A DNA stretch of 64,000 bases from Acidobacteriota bacterium (GTDB lineage Bacteria; Acidobacteriota; Vicinamibacteria; Marinacidobacterales; Marinacidobacteraceae). The position numbers and the translations under genes were made by a program. The stretch covers positions 17,906-81,905 of the forward strand of contig VXNL01000064.1 in the NCBI GenBank assembly GCA_009840635.1. The letters are read 5' to 3'. Shown here piece after piece: positions 17,588 through 25,889 of this stretch. The first letter of the stretch is position 1. The number at the start of each line of letters is the position of its first letter. Under the pieces are notes generated by a model, which saw nothing but the letters and a program-made list of their open reading frames with translations, was not told where the DNA came from and made no database searches.

Positions 17588-18436
17588 TCAGGCGATGGGA
17601 GATACGCCCACCGCGGACGCCAGGATCGCGAAGGCGCTCGCGGCAAGCAGGACCAGCGCCCAGAGGCCGTGCTTGCCCCGTTCGGGCGAGTAGACCCCGA
17701 AACGCGAGGCCACGAAGTAGCCGCCGAGGAATCCACCCAGATGGGCGGCGTTGTCGATGCCCGGCACGAGCGCGCCGAAGATGGCGATGAAGATCACGTA
17801 GCGCCAGACCTGTCGGGCGAAGTCCGAACTCGTGCGCCGCCCGAAGTACAGAAGCGCCCCGATCAGGCCGCACAGCGACGCCGACGCCCCGACCGTGATT
17901 CCCGGCGCCCCTCCCAGGAACGGAATGGCGATGCCGGACGCTCCCATGAACGAGGACAGCGCGAAGCCGGTGACCGCTGCAACCTGGTAGATCACGAGCG
18001 CCCGGCTGGTACCGAACATCTCCCCCACGGCCGGGAACAGGTTCCAGAGCCAGTACATGTTGAAGAGGATGTGCAGCAACCCGCCGTGCAGCCAGCCGGC
18101 GCTCAGGACCGCGGACCACTTCCCGACCCCGAAGACGGGGATGGCCCCCGCGGCGCCGAGCCGGTAGAGGATGCGGCCGTCCGGGCTCAGGAAACCCAGG
18201 AACCCGCGCATCTCGATCGCGCCCACGCTCAGCACCAGGGCCACCAGGAAGAGCCCGATGTTGGCCGCGAGCAGGACCTTCAGAACGCTTTCGGTATCGA
18301 AACGGAGGATCCCGGCGAGACCGAAGAGCCCGGGGTTCCGGCGGCCGCAGGAAAGACACTCCCGGTCGTTGACTCCAACGAGTTTTCCGCAGCCGGGGCA
18401 GAGCACCGCGCCCTGCCGTTTCACGCCGAACGCCAC
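17588..18436 (-). CDS. rhomboid family intramembrane serine protease with N-terminal zinc ribbon
   Basis: The 282-residue product starts with a zinc ribbon (CPGCGKLVGVNDRECLSCG, residues 13-31) and continues as a rhomboid: HGGLLHILFNMYWLWNLFP (H122, N126), catalytic S185 in GASASLCGL, and H232 in NAAHLGGFLGGYF, spread over about six or seven membrane segments. It cleaves membrane proteins within the bilayer. No ATG is suitably placed; GTG at 18436 (or the GTG at 18424) begins the conserved part. The start lies 5 bases from the stop of the aminotransferase gene. Confidence 0.9.
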   Translation of the reverse strand: MAFGVKRQGAVLCPGCGKLVGVNDRECLSCGRRNPGLFGLAGILRFDTESVLKVLLAANIGLFLVALVLSVGAIEMRGFLGFLSPDGRILYRLGAAGAIPVFGVGKWSAVLSAGWLHGGLLHILFNMYWLWNLFPAVGEMFGTSRALVIYQVAAVTGFALSSFMGASGIAIPFLGGAPGITVGASASLCGLIGALLYFGRRTSSDFARQVWRYVIFIAIFGALVPGIDNAAHLGGFLGGYFVASRFGVYSPERGKHGLWALVLLAASAFAILASAVGVSPIA

Positions 18437-18440
18437 CAAC

Positions 18441-19568
18441 CTATTCTGACACCGGTTCGGGGGACCGTTCCGGTGCGAAGAACGCACGCACCGTCGCCGC
18501 GACCCGTTCGACCTCGCGCTCCGACAGGCCGGGATGGAGCGGGAGGCTCAACACCTGCCGGGCCGCCGCCTCGGCCTCCGGACAGGAACCACCGGCCAAC
18601 GAAGCGTCCGCGAAGGCGGGCTGTTCCGTGAGCGCGGCCGGATAGTGCACGAGCGCGTCGATTCCGGCGCGTTCGAGGTGCTCGCGGAGCGCGTCCCGGC
18701 GCGCCGTCCGGATCACGAAGAGATGCGAGGATCCCTCCACTCCCGGGCCCGGGGTCACGAACCGAAGCGGCAGCCCGTTGAGCAACTCCCGGTAGCGAAG
18801 CGCGAGGGCGACGCGCCGCCGGTTCCCTGCCGGCAGGGCGGGAAGCCGCTCGTTCAGCACCGCGGCCTGGATCTCATCGAGGCGGCTGTTCCAGCCTGGC
18901 GCGAGGTGGTGGTGGCGCTTTCCCTGCGCACCGGAGCGGAGGCTCCGCACGCGCGCCGCGAGCCCCTCGTCCGCCGTGGCCACGAGCCCGGCGTCCCCGA
19001 GGGCCCCAAGGTTCTTGGTGGGATAGAAGCTGAACGCGGCGGCCCTCCCGAAGGAGCCGAGCGCCCGCCCCGAAGCGCGAGCTCCGTGCGCCTGGCAGGC
19101 GTCCTCGATGACGGGAACGCCGTGGCGGTCCGCAACCTCCAGCAGCTTCCCCCAGCCGGCGCCCGCGCCGCCGAAGATGTGCACCGGAACGATCGCCCGA
19201 ACCTCGTGTTCCCCAAGCGTCCGGGCCACGGCGCCGGCGTCGAGGCACAGGCTCTCCGGCTCGACGTCGGCGAAGACCGGGGTGGCGCCGGCGTGACGGA
19301 TGCCGATCGCCGTGTAGCCGGTGGAGAACGCGGCGGTCAGGACCCGGTCGCCGGGGCCGATCCCGGCGGCCGCGAGCGCCAGGGTGATCGCGTCCGTGCC
19401 GGAGGCCACTCCCACGGCGTGCGCGACGCCGATCGAGGCGGCGAAGGCCCGCTCGAACGCCTCCACCTCAGGACCCAGGACGAAGCGGCCCGAGGCGAGC
19501 ACCCGCTCGACGGCCTGCCGGACGCCGGGGTCGGAGTCGGCCGCGAGGCGCTGAAACGGAATCTTCAT
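18441..19568 (-). CDS. DegT/DnrJ/EryC1/StrS-family sugar aminotransferase
   Basis: The 375-residue PLP enzyme has the sugar-nucleotide aminotransferase pattern: FVLGPEVEAFERAFAASIGVAHAVGVASGTDAITLAL, VPVHIFGG, IEDACQAHGA, and the PLP-binding K185 in SFYPTKNLGALGDAG, with WNSRLDEIQAAVL and a C-terminal VHYPAALTEQPAF. It would transfer an amino group to a keto-sugar nucleotide. Its ATG overlaps the TGA of the epimerase upstream (ATGA), so the two enzymes are translationally coupled and likely act on the same sugar. Confidence 0.93.
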   Translation of the reverse strand: MKIPFQRLAADSDPGVRQAVERVLASGRFVLGPEVEAFERAFAASIGVAHAVGVASGTDAITLALAAAGIGPGDRVLTAAFSTGYTAIGIRHAGATPVFADVEPESLCLDAGAVARTLGEHEVRAIVPVHIFGGAGAGWGKLLEVADRHGVPVIEDACQAHGARASGRALGSFGRAAAFSFYPTKNLGALGDAGLVATADEGLAARVRSLRSGAQGKRHHHLAPGWNSRLDEIQAAVLNERLPALPAGNRRRVALALRYRELLNGLPLRFVTPGPGVEGSSHLFVIRTARRDALREHLERAGIDALVHYPAALTEQPAFADASLAGGSCPEAEAAARQVLSLPLHPGLSEREVERVAATVRAFFAPERSPEPVSE

Positions 19569-20518
19569 GCCGCCTCGGAACGCATGGCGCGCACCGTCTC
19601 GGCGAGGCCGGATTCGAGGGTCCAGGCGGGCTCCCATCCGAGATCGCGCCGGATCGCCGACCAGTCGGAGTGGAAGGCGCCGATCGCGATGGCCTCGAAG
19701 CCCGGCGGGAGCGGCGCGGTCCGCAACCGCGGTTCCTCGCCGAGCGCCCGGAAGACCGCCTCCGCGAACTCGCGGAGGCAGACCGGCGCCGCGCCCAGAT
19801 TCCAGGTCCCGGCGGGAGCCCCCGGCTCCCCGGCGCGCAGGAAGCCGTCCACCACGTCGTCCACGTAGTTGAAGTCCCGCAGCAACCCGGGATCGCCGAG
19901 GATCGTGATCTCCCGGCCGGCGAGCGCGTCGCCGAGGAAGCGGCCGGTCAGACCCGCTGCCGGTCCTGCGGTCGGCTGCCCGGGACCGTAGGTGTTCGTG
20001 AGCCGGAGGACGGAGAAAGAGACGCCCCGCTGCTCCGCGCTGTGGCGCACCAGGTGCTCGGCCGTCTCCTTGTGGATCGCGTGGACGTCGGGCGGGGCGA
20101 CCGCGTGCCCCTCGTCCGCGGGAAGGGATGCGGCCCGGCCGTAGAGCTGGCGGGTGCTCGCGAACACCACGCGGGCCCGGGGCGCCCGCCGCGCCACCGC
20201 CGCCAGCAGCGAGACGGTCCCCATCACGTTGTCCTCGAAGTCGGCCCGCGGCTCGTCCATGCTGGCCCGGTGCCCGTTCGCCGCCGCCAGGTGGAAGACC
20301 ACGTCGGCATCCGCGACGGCGTCGTCGAGAGCATCGGAATCGCTTAGGTCCGCGTGGCGAAACTCGAGGTTCGTCCCCTGGCGGTTCGGCCGGATCCGGT
20401 CGAAACCCGTGACCCGGGCGCCGGCGGCCCCGAGGCGCGTCGCGAGGCGGCGCCCGATGAAGCCCGCCGCGCCGGTAACGAGGACCCGGCGCTCGTTCCA
20501 GGCGGGGAAATCGTCCAT
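19565..20518 (-). CDS. NAD-dependent sugar epimerase/dehydratase (extended SDR)
   Basis: The 317-residue product has an N-terminal Rossmann motif (RRVLVTGAAGFIGRRLATRLGAAG), HADLSD, VVFHLAAANGH, FASTRQLYG and LRLTNTYGPGQ. The active-site Y-x3-K is replaced by H146-x3-K150 (DVHAIHKETAEHL), so the usual tyrosine is missing. Enzymes of this family modify nucleotide sugars. It is coupled with the downstream aminotransferase by a 4-base overlap. An ATG ten codons upstream is possible but adds nothing conserved. It is divergent from rsmI, 68 bases between starts. Confidence 0.88.
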   Translation of the reverse strand: MDDFPAWNERRVLVTGAAGFIGRRLATRLGAAGARVTGFDRIRPNRQGTNLEFRHADLSDSDALDDAVADADVVFHLAAANGHRASMDEPRADFEDNVMGTVSLLAAVARRAPRARVVFASTRQLYGRAASLPADEGHAVAPPDVHAIHKETAEHLVRHSAEQRGVSFSVLRLTNTYGPGQPTAGPAAGLTGRFLGDALAGREITILGDPGLLRDFNYVDDVVDGFLRAGEPGAPAGTWNLGAAPVCLREFAEAVFRALGEEPRLRTAPLPPGFEAIAIGAFHSDWSAIRRDLGWEPAWTLESGLAETVRAMRSEAA

Positions 20519-20586
20519 GTCGGGGCTCCGCCGGCCATTGTCCGGCAAAAACCCGCCGCCGTGGGCCCCGGGCTACCGTTCGCGGC

Positions 20587-21309
20587 ATGAAACCGGCAGC
20601 CGGGACGGGGGCTCGGGGCACCCTCTTCGTGGTCGCCACCCCCATCGGGAACCTCGAGGACCTATCGCCCCGAGCCCTGACCGTCCTGCGCGCCGTTCCC
20701 TGGATCGCCTGCGAGGACACCCGCGTCGCCCGGCGGCTCCGCACGCACTTCGGCCTGACCGCCCGGCTCGTCTCGTACCACGACCACAACGAAGCGCAAC
20801 AGGTCGAGTTCCTGCTCGGCCGGCTCCGGTCCGGGGAGGACCTGGCGCTCATCTGCGATGCCGGGACGCCCTTGATCTCGGACCCCGGCTACCGGGTCGT
20901 CCGCGCCGCCCGCACCGAAGACCTCCCGGTGCGCACCGTCCCCGGGCCGTCCGCGGTCGCCTCGGCGCTCTCGGTCTCCGGCCTCCCGACCGACATGTTC
21001 ACGTTCTTCGGCTTCCCGCCGGGACGGCGAAGCGCAAAACGGCGGGCCTTCCTGCAGCGGTCGGCGGAGGCGCCCGGGTCGCTGGTCTTTTTCGAGTCGG
21101 CCCGGCGCGCGGCGGAACTCCTCGAGGAACTGGCGCAGATCCTCGGTCCCCGCGAGGCCTCCGTCTCCCGGGAAATGACGAAGATCCACGAAGAGCACTG
21201 GTTCGGCCCACTCCCCGACCTCGCCCGGCGGGCAAGGCAGGAGCCGCCGCGCGGCGAGGTGACGATCGTCGTCGCCCCGGCGGGCCGCCGGAAGCGGAGC
21301 GGCACGTAG
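20587..21309 (+). CDS. rsmI: 16S rRNA (cytidine(1402)-2'-O)-methyltransferase RsmI
   Basis: The 240-residue product shows the tetrapyrrole-methylase fold of RsmI: LFVVATPIGNLEDLSPRALTVLRAVPWIACEDTRVARRL, LVSYHDHNE, LICDAGTPLISDPGYRVVRAA, TVPGPSAVASALSVSGLPTDMFTFFGF and SREMTKIHEE. It methylates the 2'-hydroxyl of C1402 in the ribosomal P site using S-adenosylmethionine. It lacks the short C-terminal extension of some homologues. It starts a plus-strand run that includes the truncated GlmU-like and GlmS-like genes and the helicase. Confidence 0.96.
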   Translation: MKPAAGTGARGTLFVVATPIGNLEDLSPRALTVLRAVPWIACEDTRVARRLRTHFGLTARLVSYHDHNEAQQVEFLLGRLRSGEDLALICDAGTPLISDPGYRVVRAARTEDLPVRTVPGPSAVASALSVSGLPTDMFTFFGFPPGRRSAKRRAFLQRSAEAPGSLVFFESARRAAELLEELAQILGPREASVSREMTKIHEEHWFGPLPDLARRARQEPPRGEVTIVVAPAGRRKRSGT

Positions 21310-21410
21310 AATTCCGGCCGGGGCAGGGTGACGCTGACCGCGGGCCTTGTCCGCCCGCCCGTTTCCTCGACCGCGGCCCGGCCTCCCGGGCACTGAGTTC
21401 CCTTCCGCAC

Positions 21411-22520
21411 ATGGATTTCCTGCTCGTCTATTCCGGATCGTCCGAGATCGGCCGTTATCCGTTTTTTGGCACCACCGTCGCGGCGGCAGCGGCCGGGGCG
21501 GCAGCCTCCTTTCAGGCGGACGAACTCGTCGTCGTGAACGGGGACGGGGGCGACTGCGCGGCCCTCGAACGCCGCGGCGTCCGGGGCGCCATCCTCGCGC
21601 CGGGAGTGGTCGCCCCACCCGTCGACGCCATCCGCGCGCTGGTGGCGGCGGCCGACGAACCGCAGCATCTCCGGAACTCTGCCGGCCAGATCCTCGCCCT
21701 CGCCGGGACCGCCGAGGCTCTCGCCCCCGCCGTGCGCCCGGGATTCGATGACACCGTCACGAACCTGGGAGCCGCAGAATCTCCTGCTGGCGCGGTACCG
21801 GGACATACCCGGGTGGAGGACGCCGCGACCTGGTCCGCGGCGATCCGCGAGTCCCAGCGCGCCACCGCCAGGCGATTCATCGAGAACGGGGCGCTGGTGG
21901 AGGATCCGGAGACCCTGTGGGCGGATCCCACCTGCGAGGCCGGGCCCGGCGCCCGGATCGGGGCCTCCGTGCGACTCGCCGGCAACACGAAGATCGCCGC
22001 CGGCGCCGAGGTCCAGAGCTTCTGCCGGCTCGAGAACACCGAGGTGGACGCCGGAGCGCGCATCCTGAGCCATTCGGTGCTGCTCGACAGTTCCATCGGG
22101 CGCGATGCGAAGGTGGGTCCCTTCGCCCACATCCGCCCGAACACCCGGCTCGAGCCCGAGTCCTTCGCGGGCAGCTTCGTCGAGACCAAGAACGCCGTGC
22201 TCGCGCGGCGGTCCGCGCTGCCCCACCTGTCCTACGTGGGAGACGCAGACGTCGGCGTGCGCGCGAACCTGGGAGCCGGCACCATCACCTGCAACTACGA
22301 CGGGCGCGGGAAGTACCGGACCGTGGTGGAAGCGGGCGCCTTCGTGGGCAGCAACGCCATTCTGGTGGCGCCGGTGACCATCGGCCGGCGGGCCTTCGTC
22401 GCCGCGGGGTCGGTGATCGTCGAGGATGTCCCCGAGGGTGCGCTCGCCATCGCCCGGGGCCGTCAGGCGGTGAAGCCGGGCCGCGCGGCGGGCCGCTTCG
22501 AAGGAGCCGACGAGGTCTGA
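21411..22520 (+). CDS. GlmU-like N-acetyltransferase lacking the pyrophosphorylase domain
   Basis: The 369-residue product is homologous to GlmU only from about residue 150. It keeps the linker helix (RRFIENGALVEDPETLW), the left-handed beta-helix and all acetyltransferase residues I can align to E. coli GlmU: the arginine in HIRPNTRLEP, K260 in GSFVETKN, the catalytic histidine H272 and Y275 in LPHLSYVGDADVG, N286 and K301 around GAGTITCNYDG. The uridyltransferase half with its GxGTRM loop is absent; residues 1-130 (MDFLLVYSGSSEIGRYPFF...) are unrecognised. It could acetylate an amino-sugar phosphate but not make the UDP-sugar. The ATG at 21411 is the first in-frame start after rsmI. The next gene is a GlmS-like protein 14 bases on. 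Confidence 0.85.
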   Translation: MDFLLVYSGSSEIGRYPFFGTTVAAAAAGAAASFQADELVVVNGDGGDCAALERRGVRGAILAPGVVAPPVDAIRALVAAADEPQHLRNSAGQILALAGTAEALAPAVRPGFDDTVTNLGAAESPAGAVPGHTRVEDAATWSAAIRESQRATARRFIENGALVEDPETLWADPTCEAGPGARIGASVRLAGNTKIAAGAEVQSFCRLENTEVDAGARILSHSVLLDSSIGRDAKVGPFAHIRPNTRLEPESFAGSFVETKNAVLARRSALPHLSYVGDADVGVRANLGAGTITCNYDGRGKYRTVVEAGAFVGSNAILVAPVTIGRRAFVAAGSVIVEDVPEGALAIARGRQAVKPGRAAGRFEGADEV

Positions 22521-22534
22521 GCCCGACCCAGAAG

Positions 22535-23539
22535 ATGGAGGCGCTTCCGGCGCTCCTTGCCGAGATCCGCGACCAGCCGGCCGCGGCGCGGCGCACGCTG
22601 GCCGCCCTCGCAGCCAGTGCGTCCCGGCGGGCCGCCGCACTTCGGGACGCCGACGCGCTCCGGCAGGCGAGGGTCCTCCTCGTCGGGGCCGGATCGAGCC
22701 GCTACGCCGCCGAGATCGGCGCCGACTGGTTCCGGGGCTGGAGACTCGATGGCGACGTCCGTTCGGCGAGCGGCGTCGGCGGGCCGCCGGCGAGCGGCGT
22801 CCTGCTGGTCGTCACCCAGTCCGGCGCCACCCGCAGCACCCTCCGGCTTCTCGACCAGGCCGCGGCCGCCGGCATCTTTCGCATCGTGGTTACCAACGAG
22901 GCGGAGAGCCCGGCGGCGGGAAGCGCGGAGCTGGCGCTCATTACCGAGGCGGGACGGGAACGGGCGATTCCGGCGACCAAGACATTCACTTCGGCCCTGG
23001 TCGCGCTCCGGGTTCTGGGTCTCGAATGGGCCGCCGCGCGCGGCCGGCGGCCGCCCCAGCCAGGACCGCGCCACGACCCGGCGAACCTCCTCGACGACGC
23101 GGTGGCGCGGGAGTCCGAGATCGCGGCGCGGATCGCCGAGATCGAGATCGGCGGTCCGTGGTTCTTCCTGGGAAGCGGCATCTTCAGTCCCCTCGCACGC
23201 GAAGGCGCCCTCAAGCTGATGGAGACCGCGCTGCTCCCGGCCATCCCGGTACCGGCCGGCGAGCTGGCCCACGGACCGGCCGCCCTGCTCGGGCCGACCA
23301 CGCCCGTCGTGCTGCTGTCCGCCAACGCCCCTCTTTCCCGGAGCGCGGCGCGGTCCGTCGCCGCGGCCCGCGCCGCCGGCGCTCCGGTGCTCCGGTTCGG
23401 CGATTCCGGGGTCCCCGCGGAACTGCAACCCTTCGCGGTGGCGCCCGTCCTGCAACTGCTCGCCTTCTTCGCCGGACGGCAGCTCGGCCGCGACGTGGAT
23501 GCCCCGGCGGGCCTCCAGAAGGCGGTCCGTGACGACTGA
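22535..23539 (+). CDS. GlmS-like SIS-domain protein lacking the glutaminase domain
   Basis: The 334-residue product is two SIS domains equivalent to the isomerase half of GlmS: GAGSSRYAAEIGADWF, VVTQSGATRSTLRLL, AIPATKTFTSALVAL, then SPLAREGALKLMETALLPAIPVPAGELAHGPAALL and DVDAPAGLQKAV. K227, E230, H246 and K329 match the ring-opening and isomerase residues of GlmS. The N-terminal glutamine amidotransferase half is missing. It could be an ammonia-dependent aldose-ketose isomerase or deaminase of the NagB-II/AgaS kind acting on glucosamine 6-phosphate or a similar sugar. Its end overlaps the helicase start by 11 bases. Confidence 0.85.
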   Translation: MEALPALLAEIRDQPAAARRTLAALAASASRRAAALRDADALRQARVLLVGAGSSRYAAEIGADWFRGWRLDGDVRSASGVGGPPASGVLLVVTQSGATRSTLRLLDQAAAAGIFRIVVTNEAESPAAGSAELALITEAGRERAIPATKTFTSALVALRVLGLEWAAARGRRPPQPGPRHDPANLLDDAVARESEIAARIAEIEIGGPWFFLGSGIFSPLAREGALKLMETALLPAIPVPAGELAHGPAALLGPTTPVVLLSANAPLSRSAARSVAAARAAGAPVLRFGDSGVPAELQPFAVAPVLQLLAFFAGRQLGRDVDAPAGLQKAVRDD

Positions 23540-25679
23540 TCCGGCCCGCTCTCACGACCGCGCCGGGCAATCGGTCCTCGCGGGGCTCAACGCCTCCCAG
23601 CAGGAGGCGGTCTCGGCGCCCGCCGGACCCACCCTGGTGCTCGCGGGAGCCGGCTCCGGCAAGACCCGGGTCATCACGCACCGGATCGGCTGGCGCCTGC
23701 TCGTGGACGGGGCCCCGCCGGAGTCCATCCTCGCCGTCACCTTCACGAACAAGGCCGCGCGGGAGATGCGCACCCGCGTGAACGCCCTCGCCGCCGAGGT
23801 GCGGGAAACCGGATCCCTGCCCTGGGTATCCACCTTCCACGCGTTCGGGCTCAACCTGCTGCGGCGCTTCGGCGGCGACATCGGCCTGGCGTCCGGGTTC
23901 CCGGTGTTCGGGGCCGACGAGAGCCGGGCCCTCGTTCGGCAGGTCGCCCGCGAACTCCTGATCGACGACGACCGCCTCCCGCTCGGGCGGCTCGTCCAGT
24001 TGATCTCCCGGCTCCGGAACGCCGAGGCCTCCGGGGCCGCCTTCCATGGACCGCGGGATCCCCGGCTGGGGGAGTCCGTGCGGGAGGCGACCGCCCTGTA
24101 CCGGCGCAAGGTCGCCGAACTGAACGGCGTGGACTTCGACGACCTGCTGATTCGCGCCCTCGAATTGCTGGACGCCTCGGAGGCGGCCCGCGCGTTCGTC
24201 AGCCGGCGCGTCCGCCACCTGTTGATCGACGAGTATCAGGACACCGGTCCCACCCAGCACCGGTTGGTGCTGCGGCTGGCCGGTCACCGGGACGTCTTCG
24301 CGGTCGGCGACGACGACCAGGCGATCTACTCGTTCCGGGGCGCCGACTTTCGCAACATCCTCCGTTTCCGGGAGGACTTTCCGGGCGCGCGGGTCCTGCG
24401 GCTGGAGGAGAACTACCGGTCCACCGCCGCCATCGTGGATGCCGCCAACGCGGTGATCCGCCGCAACCGGCGCCGCGACGGCAAGACCCTCCGGCCGCTG
24501 GGAGAGCAGGGCGAGCGCGCCCGGTTCCGTTCGTTTGCCAGCGAAACGGCCGAAGCGCAGGCGATCGCCATCGAGATCGCGGCAGCGGGAGAGGGGCGCC
24601 GCTCCACCGCCGTGCTCCTCCGCACCCGCGCCCAGACCCGCGCGTTCGAAGAAGCGTTCGCCGCGCACCGGATCCCGCACGTGATCGTGGGCGGGCTCCG
24701 CTTCTACGAGCGGCGCGAAGTCCTGGACGCGCTCGCCTGCCTCCGGGTGGCGGCCAATCCCGGCGACGACTCCGCATTTCGGCGGGCCCTGGCGGCGATT
24801 CCGCGCGGCGTGGGCCCGAAGTCGCTCCGCCGCATCGAAGAGCAGGGGGCCGAGGACGAAACGTCCCTGCTCGCTGCGGCGGAGCAGGTCGTGGCGGACC
24901 GGGGCCTGCCGGCCCGGGCGCTGAACGGTCTCCACGCCTTCCTGGAAGGGATCGCGGCGGTTCGCCGCGCCATCCCCGGGGGACCGGAGAAGGTCGTCCG
25001 TTCGGCGATCGCGGACACGGGCCTCGGGCCCTTCTTCCAGGAGAACGACCGGGAGCGTTTCGAGAACCTCGTCTCGCTGCAGAACGCCGCCCGGGAGTTC
25101 GAACGCTCGAATCCGGACGGCACGGTGGACGCCTTTCTGGACCAGGTGAGCCTCCTGTCGGCGGAGGACCTGATGCCGGAAGAGGGGGCCGACCCCGGCG
25201 TTCCGCCGGTGATGGTGATGACCGTCCACGCCGCCAAGGGGCTCGAGTTCGACTCGGTCTTCCTGGCCGGCCTCTGGGAGGGGCTCTTCCCGCACGCGTT
25301 CTCGCTCGAATCGGACGTCCAGCTCGAAGAGGAACGGCGCCTCTTCTACGTCGGGATGACCCGGGCGCGGAAGCGCCTGCAGCTTTCGGCGGCGCCGGGG
25401 GGAGCACCCTATCTGCGGTCGCGGGGCGGTGTTTCGCGGTTCCTCGGCGAGATTCCCCGGGACCTGCTGGACGCGGCGCGCGGGGAGGCCCGGGCCATTC
25501 CCCTGGGAACCGTGCCGGCCGCCGGGCCGTTCCGGAAGGGCGACACCGTGCGCCACCGCAAGTTCGGGGTCGGCCGGGTGGAGACGGTGGACCCCGACGG
25601 CAAGCGCCTCTCCGTCCTCTTCCGGTACTACGGCCGGCGGCGGCTCGTCGTCGAGTTCGCACGCCTCGAACGGGTTTAG
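23529..25679 (+). CDS. UvrD/PcrA-type superfamily 1 DNA helicase
   Basis: The 716-residue product has all SF1A helicase motifs: LNASQQEAV, Walker A AGAGSGKT (39-46), TFTNKAAREMRTRV, LLIDEYQDTGPTQ, VGDDDQAIYSFRGAD, LRLEENYRS, VMTVHAAKGLEFDSVFLAGLWEG and RRLFYVGMTRARKRL. The C-terminal GDTVRHRKFGVGRVETVDPDGKRLSVLF is the PcrA/UvrD Tudor-like domain that contacts RNA polymerase. It unwinds DNA 3' to 5' in repair. The GTG start overlapping the previous gene gives a protein of the usual length; an upstream start would add ten basic residues. Confidence 0.95.
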   Translation: MTTDPARSHDRAGQSVLAGLNASQQEAVSAPAGPTLVLAGAGSGKTRVITHRIGWRLLVDGAPPESILAVTFTNKAAREMRTRVNALAAEVRETGSLPWVSTFHAFGLNLLRRFGGDIGLASGFPVFGADESRALVRQVARELLIDDDRLPLGRLVQLISRLRNAEASGAAFHGPRDPRLGESVREATALYRRKVAELNGVDFDDLLIRALELLDASEAARAFVSRRVRHLLIDEYQDTGPTQHRLVLRLAGHRDVFAVGDDDQAIYSFRGADFRNILRFREDFPGARVLRLEENYRSTAAIVDAANAVIRRNRRRDGKTLRPLGEQGERARFRSFASETAEAQAIAIEIAAAGEGRRSTAVLLRTRAQTRAFEEAFAAHRIPHVIVGGLRFYERREVLDALACLRVAANPGDDSAFRRALAAIPRGVGPKSLRRIEEQGAEDETSLLAAAEQVVADRGLPARALNGLHAFLEGIAAVRRAIPGGPEKVVRSAIADTGLGPFFQENDRERFENLVSLQNAAREFERSNPDGTVDAFLDQVSLLSAEDLMPEEGADPGVPPVMVMTVHAAKGLEFDSVFLAGLWEGLFPHAFSLESDVQLEEERRLFYVGMTRARKRLQLSAAPGGAPYLRSRGGVSRFLGEIPRDLLDAARGEARAIPLGTVPAAGPFRKGDTVRHRKFGVGRVETVDPDGKRLSVLFRYYGRRRLVVEFARLERV

Positions 25680-25696
25680 TTGGTCGTGATGGCACC

Positions 25697-25866
25697 GCCG
25701 GCTTGGAACGCCGGCTTCAGCCGGCACAGCCCGCCAAGGGCGGGCGGCGAGACGGACCTCATTGGCTGGATAGCGCGGCCACGCGCGCCAATGCGCCCGG
25801 GGTAACGACGAACCGCCCGCGGCCCTGCGGGCCGCTGTGCCGGCTGAAGCCGGCGTTCCAAGCCGG
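25697..25866. repeat. inverted pair of the 31-bp REP-like repeat with nested palindromes
   Basis: The left arm (25697-25727) is identical to the copy at 1817-1847; the right arm (25837-25866) is the inverted copy with one mismatch. Between them lie further palindromes (CCCGCCAAGGGCGGG near 25731, CCGCGGCCCTGCGGGCCGC near 25818). The block fills the space between the convergent ends of the helicase gene and pyrE and may act as a bidirectional terminator or processing site. Confidence 0.85.
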
Positions 25867-25889
25867 GTGCGCAGTCCCGGTGGGTGGGA

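Noticed and set aside
23211..25727. 838-codon minus-strand frame opposite the UvrD/PcrA gene
   Set aside because: It is antisense to a gene with every helicase motif and has no recognisable domain.
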